Shown here one piece after another: positions 24,652 to 36,499 of a DNA stretch of 64,000 nt; within the stretch, counting starts at the first letter, position 1; each line of letters begins with the position of its first letter. The position numbers and the translations under genes were made by a program. Source of the DNA: Neopestalotiopsis rosae. Lineage: Eukaryota > Ascomycota > Sordariomycetes > Amphisphaeriales > Sporocadaceae. The notes under the pieces are model-generated. The model searched no databases. It worked only from the letters and a program-made list of their open reading frames with translations, and was not told where the DNA came from. The stretch lies in the NCBI GenBank assembly GCA_023078685.1, contig JALGAS010000002.1, forward strand, positions 4,898,001 through 4,962,000, written 5' to 3'.

Positions 24652-26962
24652 ATGTCGGAACAACGCGACGAACAGACCCCGCTCTTGAGTTCGACTTCGA
24701 GCATTCATTCGGCACAAAACGTCCCAATCTCGAGCTCTGACGCCGAGTCATCAGATACAGAATCCAACATCGCTGTTGTTCTGGGTGAGCCAGACGATGA
24801 AAATGCAGCAGCCAACGTCGCAGACAACCAGCAGGCCAAGCCAACTCTGAACACAACGTCGCTGGTCCAGGTCATTGCAGTACTGGCAGTTGGTAAGCAG
24901 TGTGCAATCAAAATTTTACACAGCACAAGAAAATGCTCATGCCTACAATAAGGACTCTTCACCTCCAACCTTGACAGTTCAATAGTGTTGGCCACCCATC
25001 CTCGAATAGCCTCAGAGTTCCATGCATTAGACCAGTCTAGTTGGATCTTCATCAGCTACTTGTTGGCTGGGGTTGCCACCCAAACACTCTATGCCAAGCT
25101 GAGCGACGTTTATGGCCGCAAATGGCTACTTGTCTTCTGCTATGCGCTCTTTGCTATAGGCTTGTAAGATCTACGCCCTACACACTTTGAGACAACGTTT
25201 GCTTATCATGTGTACAGGACCACGATGCAAGTAGACACCCACATCCACCAAAAGCTTGAAGCGATATAGCTGACGAGACATAAATCAGAGGATTAGCGAA
25301 GTCCATATGGCAAGTCATTCTTGGCCGTGCGATTTCTGGATCAGGCGGTTCCGGCATGGCTAGTATAGGTCTGGTTTTAATTACGGGTGGGCGCAGTAAC
25401 ATGTCGCATCTCTCTGGATGTTTTGCCTAACTTTTATACTTTTAGATCTTATCCCCCTCCGAGATGTCGCTACTTGGCACGGTTACATGAATGTTATCAG
25501 CACGACTGGCAGAAGCCTTGGTGGTCCAGTGGGTGGTTTTCTCACGGATCAGGTTGGATGGCGATGGTATGCGTCCTACTCCGTGGTAAATTAGCTGCGA
25601 TTTTGGTTAATGATACAATGCAGGTCGTTCCTCGGTCAGGCTCCCATGTTCATCATAGCGATCATCTCTTGCATTGTCGCCATACCCAACACACGACGGG
25701 CATCGCCAGTCGAGGCACAGAGAAACCACACACAAGCTAGCTTGTTCATACGGGTCGATCTTGCTGGCACCCTCTTGCTCGGCCTCTCCATCCTGGTACT
25801 GATGCTGCCGCTTGAGCTGGGCGGAGTCAAGATCTCCTGGCAGCATCCCATGATCTTTGTCCTACTTGCCGTGGGCGTGCTGCTTTTGGGACTTTTCGTC
25901 GCAAACGAAGCTTGGCTCGCACCCAACCCGGTTTTCCCTGTCCGCATGCTCAGGAACAGGGAAATATTTGCGTGCTATCTCGTTATTGGTCTTTTAGCTG
26001 CAGCTCAGACTTCGGTAAGTCGCTAGACTTCCAATTGCACATTCTTTTTCGCAATGTCACGAAGGGATTGCTCATGTTGCTTGCAGCTCGTTTTTTCCGT
26101 CCCGCTCTATTTTCAAGTCACCCAGAAGGTGTCCAATACAGTTGCCGGTGCTCATTTGTTCCCAGCTGTCTTTGGTAATGCTATCGGAGGCTTACTCACT
26201 GGTCGGATAATCAAACGGTACGTTGGTCCACCCGAGTTTTCTTCTCCATTACACTAAAATCACTGATAACTAGCACCGGGCGCTACAAGATGCCCATGAT
26301 TATAGCTTCTGCTGCTGGATCGGTTTCTTACTTGTTGCTCATCTTACGCTGGCTTGGAGACACCAATTGGTGGGAGTCACTCTATATCATTCTTGGGTAA
26401 GTCATGATTCCAACAGCGACGAGCGTGAAAATGAGTACACTTGGCTAAGCCGCATCAGTGGCCTTGCTGCTGGAATGGGAAACACTGCCGTTTTCGTAGG
26501 TATCAACGCCATCGTGGATCCATCGCACAAGGCCGTTGTAGTCTCGGGTCTATTCCTGTCCTTGTCAGTAGGCATGATCACCGGCGTAGCCGCCACGAGC
26601 GCATGGATGCTTGAGGTGATGCAAAAACATCTCGATAGCAATCTCATGGAGTTAGGTCTCAAGGCCGCAGAGAGACTCGACGTAAGTTTAATCCGAGGAC
26701 ATTTGTTGCAGTTTTCTAAGCTATCGTCATGCACAGATTATATCGAAGGCCGCGGAAAACGTCGAGTACATCTATAAACTACAAGGACAAGTTGCCGCTG
26801 CCGTAACAAGTGCATATGTTGATGGTCTTCGCTGGGGCTACAGTAAGTATTCACAGTTCATTTCATTGTGCTGTTCTAACCTGAGTAACAGGCGTGTCTC
26901 TTGGGTGTTCTGTTTTCGCGCTCTGTGCCGCCTTGACTTTGAGAAACAAACGCTTGTCTTAG
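24652..26962 (+). CDS. DHA2-family major facilitator transporter (Vba/Fnx-like)
   Basis: Predicted 574-residue, 14-helix drug:H+ antiporter-2 family protein. Eleven exons: 24652-24892, 24953-25163, 25218-25226 (9 nt), 25289-25386, 25446-25566, 25624-26014, 26087-26217, 26274-26396, 26459-26681, 26737-26842, 26892-26962. Joined motifs: LDSSIVLATHPRIASEF after TM1, KLSDVYGRK (motif A), LGRAISGSGGSGMASIG, LRDVATWHGYMNV, GGPVGGFLTDQVGWRWSFL (motif C region). The soluble N terminus carries EQTPLL, fitting the acidic dileucine [DE]xxxL[LI] vacuolar-sorting pattern, which together with the sequence resembles vacuolar amino-acid transporters Vba1/Fnx1 of the DHA2 family; substrate is not provable. 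The 9 nt exon lies between a normal 54 nt intron and a 62 nt intron with a GC donor; it supplies the residues LTTI that homologues have at this spot. Confidence 0.85.
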
Positions 26963-27117
26963 GGCGCGCAATCTTAAAAGCAAGGTTCAGTTTCCACGTC
27001 TTGAATCACGTTGGGACTGTCTTTTAGTAAATCTAATTTGAATATTGATTTTCTTTAAGTCTACTACCATTATAGAAATCTCTTCTAACCGCGTCCCTAT
27101 GAAATTTCTGGTGATCA

Positions 27118-28807
27118 TCAGGAACTCTCAGAGACCTCGCGATCATTTGCCTCTTTCTCCTTGAGCATCTGGCAAAAGGTACTGTTTGATCGTATCACCT
27201 CGCCATAGCGAATGAAAATGAATGGAAGTGCGGACATTGCAAAACTGACAAAGGCCAGAAGCGTCGAAGCCCATCCTACCCCTAGGTTATCGTACATTGA
27301 CGTTGTCGCGAGTGGTAAGATCGCCCCAAAGACACTACGTGTACAGGCGGAGGCGGCAAGGGCAGAAGCCGCAAAGACCTTGTAGGCATCCGCAAGGTAA
27401 TTAAGAAAGGCCATGAAGATGAGCAGGTTTCCCAATCCGAATGGAGCGCCCGCCAAGAATGGGACAAGCCAGTGGACATCTTCACGTGCTGACCAGCCCA
27501 TCCAGAGAAGAGAGATGGCTAGAAGAGGCCCACCAATGCAAGCCAAAGGAAGGCGCCTACTCTCTTCGCGCTGCGTCCACATCTTCCCCTTGAGTCGACT
27601 GCGCTGTAGAAAGGCGTCATAGAGGAAGAATAGAAGCAGCGCTGCCACAGTTCCGGCACTGATTGGCAAGAACATGAGACCAGAGGTGCTTGCCGACATG
27701 CCGTAGATGCCCTTGAAAACAATGGGATAGGCCTGGAAGAACATGTAGAAGATGGCATAAATAATGGCGAGATAGAAGCACACGGCAATGACTATAGGCT
27801 CCGTGATCATCATCCGCAGTGGACGTGCCAAGACAACACCGACAATGTGCCTCCAGTCCTTGACCTCCACCTCGATTGGGGCATATGGCAGCATTTGAGC
27901 TTCGCCTTTCTCGGAGTTATGTTTTCTCATCTTTCTTGCTCGCTTCTTGAGTATGACCGGGCCGAATGTTTCAGGCAGGAACACGAGGGGTATCCATGAT
28001 GCACCTGCAAGGATAAGTGCCACCCAGAATGTCCAACGCCAAGAGTAGTGTTCAGAAAGTGACCCAGAAATAGCGGGTGCCACTGACGGCGCAGTAGTGA
28101 CAGTCGCCATGAAGAAAGCTATTGCCCTTCCTCTGGTGACGGGATCATCGTATATATCTGCAAACATACCACCAACAATGGTCAATGGGGCGCTCGCATA
28201 GATTCCAGCCAGTAATCGAAACACAACCAGGGACGCCCAATTCGAAGACAGCGCGGTGCCAAGAGTAAAGGCTGTATAGCCAGCAAATGTGCCAAGGATG
28301 GGGATTCGACGACCGTATACTTCGGATATAGGGCCAAATAGCAGAGGGCCGAGTACATAGCCGACAAGATAGATGGATATTGGCAGTACGAGTTGGGGAT
28401 TCCCGCCAGTTGTACTGATGCCGAAGTCTGGTGCCATGAATGATATTGCGTTTGAAGGTAGTGATGAGCTGAGTGTGCTGTTGATAACAGTCAGGATACC
28501 TGTGAATACGATGACGACCTTTCGCGTCTGTTGAAGTTAGCACAATAACAAAGATCTCTTTTCTTGCAATTTGTGGTATGGTCATATTTCTCAACTTCGA
28601 AGTTCGGGTGACGAGATTCTGGGCTGATCATCTGAAGAATCAGTAACATACCTTGGACCAGTTGTAGGGATTCTCTGGATCGTCTGGCTTGAAACTGATC
28701 AGATTGATTCCCCTGCATTCATCTTGAAGCTGTTCCCCTCCGTTGACCCGTACAGAGCTCTGCATCTCTGGGATAGCTCCAGTCTCCTGGGGCAATTCAC
28801 GAGACAT
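27118..28807 (-). CDS. DHA1-family major facilitator transporter (polyamine/drug type)
   Basis: Predicted 518-residue, 12-helix proton antiporter. Two exons on minus, 28807-28652 and 28518-27118, around a 133 nt intron. The ATG at 28807 is chosen; a GTG 39 nt upstream is in frame but is not a plausible start. The N terminus ends in DPENPYNWSK, the usual lead-in of fungal DHA1 proteins. Then come STLSSSLPSNAISFM, GPLLFGPISEVYGRR (motif A), the APSVAPAISGSLSEHYSWRWTFWV block, PETFGPVILKKRARK, and the second six-helix half. The layout matches yeast Tpo/Flr-like transporters, which export polyamines or drugs at the plasma membrane. It converges on the DHA2 gene with 155 bp between stop codons. 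Confidence 0.87.
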
Positions 28808-31603
28808 TTCGATACCGATAAACTTCCTCGTGGGTAACAGCGACACAACAACAATTTAAGACGTCGAGGCTTCCCAAGCCGCAGTATTAACGGGCTCCAG
28901 CCCAAGATAAAGTGCAACATTTCTTCTACACAGGGTCAAACAGGGCCGATTCAGCAGTCGACCCGCTCCCTCCGTCAATCCATAAGCAGCCGAAACTTGA
29001 TGCCATTGTGGATAAGAGCGCCTCTATCTTGCATCAGAAAGCTTGCAAAGTGGGCTCAGATGGAACGAGCAGACAAAAATTTTGCAACTTGGTTCACTAT
29101 CTTCAGTATGGACGACACCGAAACAAAGCGCCAGTTGCAGGCAAGCAGTCGATTATAGGAGTTTGGCCAACAGCGCGGAATGAATTGCGTCCCCATTTCC
29201 GTTGCCATGAGCCGCCCTTTCCCGCGACCTTGTGGGTCATTTGTCTATACTAACCCGGCAAGATGTGGATACAACGGCCGGCCTTCAACTCCTAGGTGGA
29301 CCGATTGTATCATCAATACAGTAAACAGCATCGAGACAAGTTGAGTACTAGGGGTTGCGAAATGAAGATAGAACAGTCAGAACTTTAGATAAGCATCAGC
29401 TAGTGGATGGGATACCCGTATTTCTTTAAGGCGACGTTATCTTTCTGAACGTAATCACGACAGCTGCTGATATGATGATAAGACTGACCATTCGTCGTCA
29501 GCCTGTATGGATGACAAGGATACACACAATTGCAAAGCTGCCAGTCCCGGCCGAGAAATGGTCTGCACGAATTGAAAGAAGGGGCGTTGGACATCAGGAT
29601 GTAGGATTTCTCGAGCGTCGCGACATGGAGACCTTGACTTCCACAATGGTCCTCATCCGAAGTCTTCGGTGTGGCTTCAATGACGGTGCTTCGGTACCAC
29701 GCCACAGATAGGCGGGATACGTAATTGGTTACTAGGATATTCATTTTTCATTCAGTCTTCTCAGGTTTACAATTCCCACAAACGTTTTTCGGCGATGCTG
29801 AGTTCGAAAAGGGTTAGTTTACATCCCAGCACTGGAGCGATAAACTGCTATCATTCGATGCTCCGATGACTGACAAACAAGCATCCTGAAAGACATCAAA
29901 TTACATGAATACCTGGGTCCTTTCTAATTTCAGCATGGCTTATTGTAGAATAAGATCATGACAAGTCTATGTCATACACTACACCGTGGATGTGTAGAGT
30001 AGCATTCTTCGTGTGATGAGCAGCAACAAGCTTTTCGAAGTCAATTATTCCAACATGGTTCCATTGTAAGTGACTGCGAATCATCTTGTATTCTGCTATT
30101 TGATATAGAGACCGCTCATATTACTATCATAATTGGCAGATAATCCTAGAGCTGCCTTGATGCCAGATGTGATTAATCTTCCCAGGCGTCAATTTGCCGA
30201 TGGTTTTGTGCTGTTCTTACTTGACAATTGCAAGAACCACCATCAGAGCGCCACGAGACGATACTCATTTGTATGACAGTCACTTGGCTCCCCGCGGCGT
30301 TAGAAGAGACGTCTTGGGAATTCTCTCGATTTCGTAGTTGAAGCTGCGGCGGCAGATGATACTGCAGTCCGAGTTGGGCAGCAGAAGAGACTGCTAAGAT
30401 TCCTGCGATAGATGTTCCTGTCGCTAATCAAGCGAGTCGGCGGCCGGACATTTGCAAATTGCCGGGAGGACCATCGTCGACAGTGCCGGAATGTGGAGCC
30501 GTGCAGCGACCTCACGAATTGGTACATCCATCTTGACTAGATGCCTCTTTGTCCACCAGAGACTCATGCAATAGATTTATTATGAGACATGCTCCGGGCC
30601 AGCCGGTGAGATGCAACCAGAGTCTATCTTCTGTTCGGCGCCTCATTGTGCGGTCAGCTCGGTCGTTGATACAGGCTGACCGAGAAGATGACCCTAGCAC
30701 TTAGGGTCGTAATAGTGCACCGCGAGTCAGGGGCAAGACATCGCTCCGGAATGTGGGAACAAGGCTCCTTCAGCTCATCATCTCAGCCTCTTCCAAGTGA
30801 GCAATGCATAACGATTTCTACAAATTCAGGGATTTGCGGGGTAACCTTGTCGTTCTATAGTACGAATGCGGGGAATGAGAGTCTTGAACTTGTGGATTTG
30901 CATTGTCGGACTTTTCGGAGAGGCACTTGACTTCCAAAACCGGTTGACTCCAATCTTGTGTTCATTGCTCGTTCTCAAGCTGCCTTGGAGAATCCTTGCC
31001 ACGGCTCGGTCGAAAGAAGCCGAACTTATACTACCTCACAGTACAGCTGCCACTGAGGTGTACAATGTCTCGTTGAAGTATGTAGCGCATTTTCTTATTG
31101 AGACTATTGAAAGCTTCTCCACAAACTAAGCCCAAGATCCATTCTGGGGAAACGATCATGGCCTTCGGGATTCATGGCCGAAGTGTTCATCAAGACTTAG
31201 TGAGAGTGGTCCCGTTTGTCGAGCTGGTGTGGTGATGTGAGAGGAGCAATTTCAGACACTGTGATTATAGCAGCTGGCCAAGTTGTACAATGCTCTACGT
31301 AGGTACAGCTTTGATGGTGTTCGAATTTCAACAGCGCATTTTCCGACGAGGACATCGGTCGACTGCGCCAAGCCGGATTTTTGCAACATCTTGATACCTT
31401 CATGATCAATAGCTCGTGAATATCGTGTTGAACTTAAGTTCGAGGCCGGATGAAAAACAGCATTCGTGGGCTTTGTGTTTGATTAGATAGTATCTTGTTA
31501 CTATCAGTCAATGCAATTGAGAAGTTCTGATATATTTTGTCCAGAGATTTGGTCTATTCATGCTCCCTTTACTAGTCTAGGTACTCAATCCGGTAGTGAT
31601 ATC
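28808..31603. other. 2.8 kb intergenic region without a confirmed gene
   Basis: It lies between the start of the DHA1 gene and the 3' end of the sugar-porter gene, both on minus. Short overlapping ORFs are scattered over both strands. Apart from a small cysteine-rich ORF at 29400-29744, listed separately, none has convincing features. No transposon protein was recognised. Confidence 0.5.
29400..29744 (-). CDS. Possible small cysteine-rich protein (unconfirmed)
   Basis: An uninterrupted 114-codon ORF starting with ATG. Its C-terminal two-thirds has six cysteines, including a compact C-x-C-x3-C cluster, then Tyr/His-rich sequence ending in KKYGYPIH. The N terminus is not a clean signal peptide, so if the gene is real an upstream exon may be missing. 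The cysteine spacing is the only reason to keep it, since it resembles small secreted fungal proteins. No homologue was recognised; a chance ORF in a long gap is a real alternative. Confidence 0.2.
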   Translation of the reverse strand: MNILVTNYVSRLSVAWYRSTVIEATPKTSDEDHCGSQGLHVATLEKSYILMSNAPSFNSCRPFLGRDWQLCNCVYPCHPYRLTTNGQSYHHISSCRDYVQKDNVALKKYGYPIH

Positions 31604-33439
31604 TTAAGTGGCTCGGTCCTCAAATTGTTCAGCTTTCCCCATCTCCACAGACTTGAGACTTGCGTGGTTATCGTCGATAGTCTCATCCCTGAACGCTCTC
31701 GTCTTGACTCTGTTCTCAAATCTCTCATCAATCTGAGCAGCAGTCAAATCCTTAGTGTCGGGCATCTCGAAAAAGAGGAGTAGGAACGACAAAAAGCATG
31801 TTCCAAAGAAGACCCAGCCAAGTTCGCCGCCAAGGTTTCCGTAGCCGGGGTTGAACATGTAGGGCACCACAATATTCCAGACAGTACTGTAGAAGTAGTT
31901 GAAGAAGAATCCGATGGCGAGTGTCTTGGCCCGTAGTCGCATGGTGGACACCTCGGCAGCGACAGCAAGCGCAGAACCATTGGCTGGGCCAATACTGAGC
32001 CACACCAACTGCAGAGTAATCGCTACAGCCCACCTGAGTGAGCCATTTTGGTTAGGGACGGCAGCGCAAATGCCCATTATGAAGAACATGATGCCGGCAA
32101 ACGCCGTGCCGCCAAGAACGAGCGCTCTGCGTCCCATAAAGGTCATGGCCCAGAAGGTGAGAATACTAGAGAAGATGGACATGGCAATGCCAATCTCAAT
32201 AATCATAGCGACATCGGTCGAAGAGAGACCAGCCAGAACCATGAAGTAGGGAGCATTGTTGAGAAATACAGCTCCAGTCATCTGTGCCAGTCCATTGCCG
32301 TACAAAACGACTCGCGTGCGCCGCCAGTTAGTGCCCTGGAAGCATTCCAGGAAACTCGACTCGCCAACCTCAGACTCGTGTCCAATGACATCCTGGATCT
32401 GGCGCAACGCAAAGTTGACAGATGTTTCTTTATTTCCGTGTAGTCGGGACAACGACTTGTTGGCCTGCTCGATGCGGTTCTTTCGAACAAGGAAGTAGGG
32501 CGATTCGGGGATCAGAAAGGCTCCAGCCATCAGCGCAGCTGGCCAGCACCATTCTGCAGCGAATAAGACCTTGTAGGCGGATTCATCCATAATGGTGACG
32601 CGGGTAAACGAGATCGATGCAGCAATGAGATAACCGACACCCTGTCGATTAGGTATCATTAGCAAAGACTTTACGATGGCTAGACGGGGCAGGATAATAC
32701 TCACCAAACAAAAGGTATATGAAGCCAGGGTAATACCGCGAATTTTCAAGGGGCTGATCTCCGAAATGTAGGTTTGTCCAGATGCCAGTGCTAAAACAAG
32801 ACACATTTGTCAGAAATTGCAGCAGATATTGTGATAGCACTTCACAAGTGACAAGGAGGAAGACTTACCCATTCCAAGTCCAATCGCGTTGACCATCTTA
32901 CCGCCAAGAAACTGGCCATTTGACTCAGAGGTATAGATGATGGCAACTCCCACCACGGAAACGACACCAGCTAGGAACATTGTCCATCGTCGACCAAGTC
33001 TATCGGCAATCGGACCAGATAGCCAAGCTCCAATACCAGTCATGAGCTGTGGGATTGCATTCCAGAGAGACTGCCAGTAGGCGGGAACAACATATTCACC
33101 GTCCACAAGAGTTCCGAATTTCATGCTGCCATCAAATCAGAAAAGGGTCGAAGACCAATAATTGACAGTTCATCCTTCTTACACAAAAGGAGCCATGTCC
33201 AGGCATAACGACAATGTAATATTATCGAAGCCATACATAAAGGCTCCGAGGTTGGCGTAGAAGCAGCATGCCAAGATATACGGGCTGTGCTTTAGTGCCT
33301 TCCAGGCTGTGGAATTTTCGTCATCATTGCCAGCAATGGACGGGGCATAAAAGTTGTTGCTTCTGTCAGGCTCCCCAGGCTGAGAGGTTTGCGCAGGCTG
33401 GCTGGCAACCGCTGGGTCATTCTTGATGCTGGGAGCCAT
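31604..33439 (-). CDS. Sugar-porter family transporter (alpha-glucoside-permease-like)
   Basis: Predicted 545-residue, 12-helix sugar:H+ symporter. Four exons on minus: 33439-33183, 33125-32869, 32790-32705, 32641-31604. A soluble N terminus of about 60 residues precedes YGFDNITLS. Then come GPIADRLGRRWT (motif A), GQTYISEISPLKIRG, PESPYFLVRKNR (the sugar-porter PESPR-like motif), GNGLAQMTGAVFLNN, and a C-terminal EMPDTKDLTAAQIDERFENRV segment of the kind found in Mal/AGT1-type permeases. The 63 nt third intron has no stop and is in frame; removing it joins YTFCL to GVGYLI as in the family. It is divergent from a GH78 enzyme with no signal peptide, so I infer that it imports a rhamnose-containing oligosaccharide or glycoside. 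Substrate is not provable here. Confidence 0.86.
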
Positions 33440-34130
33440 CTCGTATGATAATGATATGTTTGATTGCAAGATCTGGAAGCCAAATCTGCAGCAACTACAG
33501 ACAACCTATATTAAATATACCAGCCAAACATCTCAAATCTGTTTTGGTATAATAGGCGATTATTAGAGTTTCAACAGCACTGGAGCCATGTTGCCGTACA
33601 GCCCTTGCCCATGCATGGCCGCTAGAGCCCTATGTCCTTCGGGAAGTGGTTAATCCCCCCATGGGGAAAGGGATCAACAGATAACGCCTATCTGATACTG
33701 GCTTGGTATCGACGCTAAGGCCCGTGACAGTTGCATTTGTCGCACTTGCTGTCCACTGTGGCCCAAGAGCATTACATCAAGGTGGCAACCCGTCGGGTTT
33801 CTGATGCTGAGGGGGGAAGGTCGTGAAGTGGGCGCCCGGAAAAGCCGCGCGTCTATAAGTGCCGGCTCCGGAACTGCCGCTTTTGGAGAATCCCTATCTG
33901 CCGGAATTTATGGGGAAGTCCCCAAATCTCCAACTTGTCACAGGCCCAGTGATTGTCTATGCTACTCAGTGCTCGGTATAGAGCCGTCCGAAGTTCTGTG
34001 CGACATCGTGAAGCTGTGAGCCTCCAAAGGACATCATAGTTGCTTCTTGGCTTTGCTTGTTGATCCTGGAACATCTTGCATCAACAACAGCGTTGATACT
34101 CGTGCACAGCAGCATCCAGTAACTCGCGAC
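33440..34130. promoter_or_regulatory. Shared divergent promoter: sugar porter / rhamnosidase
   Basis: 691 bp between opposed start codons. Palindromes seen: AACCCG-T-CGGGTT at 33787-33799, CCCCATGGGG at 33657-33666, and CCGG-CT-CCGG at about 33863. CGG-containing inverted repeats are the usual targets of fungal Zn2Cys6 regulators, so these are candidate operators for joint induction. No binding factor can be named from the sequence. Confidence 0.45.
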
Positions 34131-36499
34131 ATGGCAGCAAACAGCCCTTTTGCCTCTGGCCAGGCCAAGTGGATCTGGGTTCCCGGCTACGACGATACAA
34201 CGAACAAGGGTCAATTCGTCAACTTTCGCAAGGTCTTTGAGGTCAAGGAAAAGGTTGATCGCGAGATCCTGCTTCACGTCTCAGCGGATACAAGATACCG
34301 TCTGTACCTCAATGGCCAGAGTATCAGCTTTGGCCCGTGCAAGAGCTACCTGAGTCGATGGAATTATGAGACGGTCAACATTGCTCCCTTCTTGAAAGTT
34401 GGTGTCAACGTACTGGCTGCCAGAGTATTGCGCTTCTCTATTGCCCATGATGGTTGCCTGAGTATGATCAGAAGTCCGCTGCCAGGCTTGATTGTCCACT
34501 GCCAGTTGGCCGTAAGTCTCTCGAACCTTGCTTGAATTGAACCCCGCTAAACCTGCAGCAGGATGTTGCCCTTCACACTGACGAAAGCTGGAAGGCGAAG
34601 CTGGATGAAGCCACTCAACTAGTCCCAGACTCAAAATGGGATTATCGACTAGGTCCTCAGTTTTTAAGCCTCAACGAAAATGTCGAGGGCCCTTTGTTGG
34701 ACCTCAACTGGAACCAGGTTGAATTTGATGACAGTGCCTGGCCTACGGCCATCCTTGGCACACCGCAGAGGAAGATGTCTCCTATCCTAGACCCGCGGCG
34801 GCTATTCCCGCGGGAGATTCCAGCCCTGCCAGAAATTGATGCTCGATTCCAGGGCGTGGTCAATCTGGAAGGACCCATCTCGAGAGAGGCCTGGGCTGAT
34901 CTCTTACTCAAGGATGCTGCACTCGAGATTCCAGCCAACACCAGCACTTGGGTTGAAATAGAATCAAGCACGCTAACTACTGCTTTCCTCGATCTATTGG
35001 CCACTTCCAATAGCCAGGACGACGATTTACCTGCAATTGAGATCCTCTGTTCAGAATGTTACGAACAGCCAATGGAAGAATCAACTTCTCGCGTCAAGGG
35101 CGACAGGACAGACTTTAAAAAGGGCCAATTATATGGCATGACAGACACCTATGTTCCTCACGCTGGCCAAAACCACTACTCGCCATTCTGGTTCCGCACG
35201 TTTCGTTACATTCGATTGACAATCACGACAAAGTCTAGCCCTTTGACACTGAACTCTTTCAGCTATCGTTCGACGCACTATCCGCTCGAAGTCCGCACCA
35301 ACATCGAGACCTCCTCTCCATTTGTTTCAAAGCTGTGGGACATTAGTATCAATACTCTGCGAAACTGCATGCACGAGACATATGAGGACTGCCCTTTCTA
35401 CGAGCAGAACCAATTCGCCATGGATACGCGAAGTCAGATTCTCTTCACATACCTCCTTTCTAGAGACGATCGATTGGCGCGAAAGGCCATGAAAGAGTTT
35501 CATGCGTCGCGAAGAGAAGACGGCCTCATTGAGACACACTTTCCATGTCCAGGCCGTGGTATGAACATTCCGACATTCTCGCTCTTTTGGGTACTCATGG
35601 TGTACGACCACATGGTATTCTTTGGCGACGAGCAACTGGTCAAATCATATGTGGGCGCGGTTGACGGGATCCTGAACTACTTCGATGCCAGAATCAATGA
35701 CATGGGTCTTGTGGGCCAGTTTGACCCCGACTGCTGGGCCTTTGTTGACTGGGCCGATGGCTGGTTCACGCCTGGCCGAGGGTTTACTGGACTGGCAGTG
35801 CCAAAGTCATACTACTCCAAGGGCGCCGCAACGTACCATACCTTGCTATATGCGTACACGCTACTGAAGGCGAGCGAGCTGCAGACGTTCCTCGGCCGCA
35901 AAGATACCGCCAAGGAGTATCTGTCGAGACACGGGGCTCTTTTGCAGGCCGTGAAGCAGCATTGCTTTGACCAGAAGAGCGGTTTTTTCTTGGATGGTCC
36001 CGGATCAACGGATGAGCTCAGCCAACACGTCCAGGTTCTTGCTGTGCTGTCCGGTGCTGTGGAAGAAGCTGATGCCGCAGCCCTTATGCGCCGTACCGTG
36101 CTGGAGCGGGAACAGCACAAGTTGACCAAGGCCAGTCTAGCCATGGGTTTCTATGTGTTCCGGGCCGTCAGCGAGGCCGGCGTCTATGAAGAGTCATGGG
36201 AGACTCTGATGCAGCCTTGGAAGAAGATGATTGACGACAAACTCACTACATGGGCGGAAAGCGAAAGCATGATGCGCAGTGACTGTCATGGATGGAGCGC
36301 AGTCCCATTGTGGGAGATTGGCACAGAGCTTGCAGGCGTCCGACAATCCAGCAAGGCATATCAGTCTAAAGTCCAAGGGATCACCGACGGCAAGACGTTC
36401 GAAATCAAGCCTCGGAAGCAATTGCTGTCGGATCTCAAGGCCAACATACTGGTTGGGCCCGAGGAGATGACCCATGTGGAATGGAGCACGACAGCATAG
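34131..36499 (+). CDS. GH78-type alpha-L-rhamnosidase-like glycosidase, intracellular
   Basis: Predicted 773-residue glycosidase (772 with the alternative acceptor). Exon 1 is 34131-34511; exon 2 runs to 36499 and begins at 34559 or 34562, because the acceptor is a tandem GCAGCAG. Residues about 1-260 form the N-terminal beta-sandwich region with WIWVPGYDD and VSADTRYRLYLNG. The (alpha/alpha)6 catalytic domain starts near residue 340 and carries the diagnostic ETYEDCPFYEQNQFAMDTR (about 400-417), where GH78 enzymes place the catalytic acid. RSDCHGWSAVPLWE lies near the end. There is no signal peptide, so the enzyme should act in the cytosol on an imported substrate. Divergence from a sugar porter supports an uptake-and-hydrolysis pair. 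The start has ACATGG context; an in-frame TTG further upstream is not used. Confidence 0.85.
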
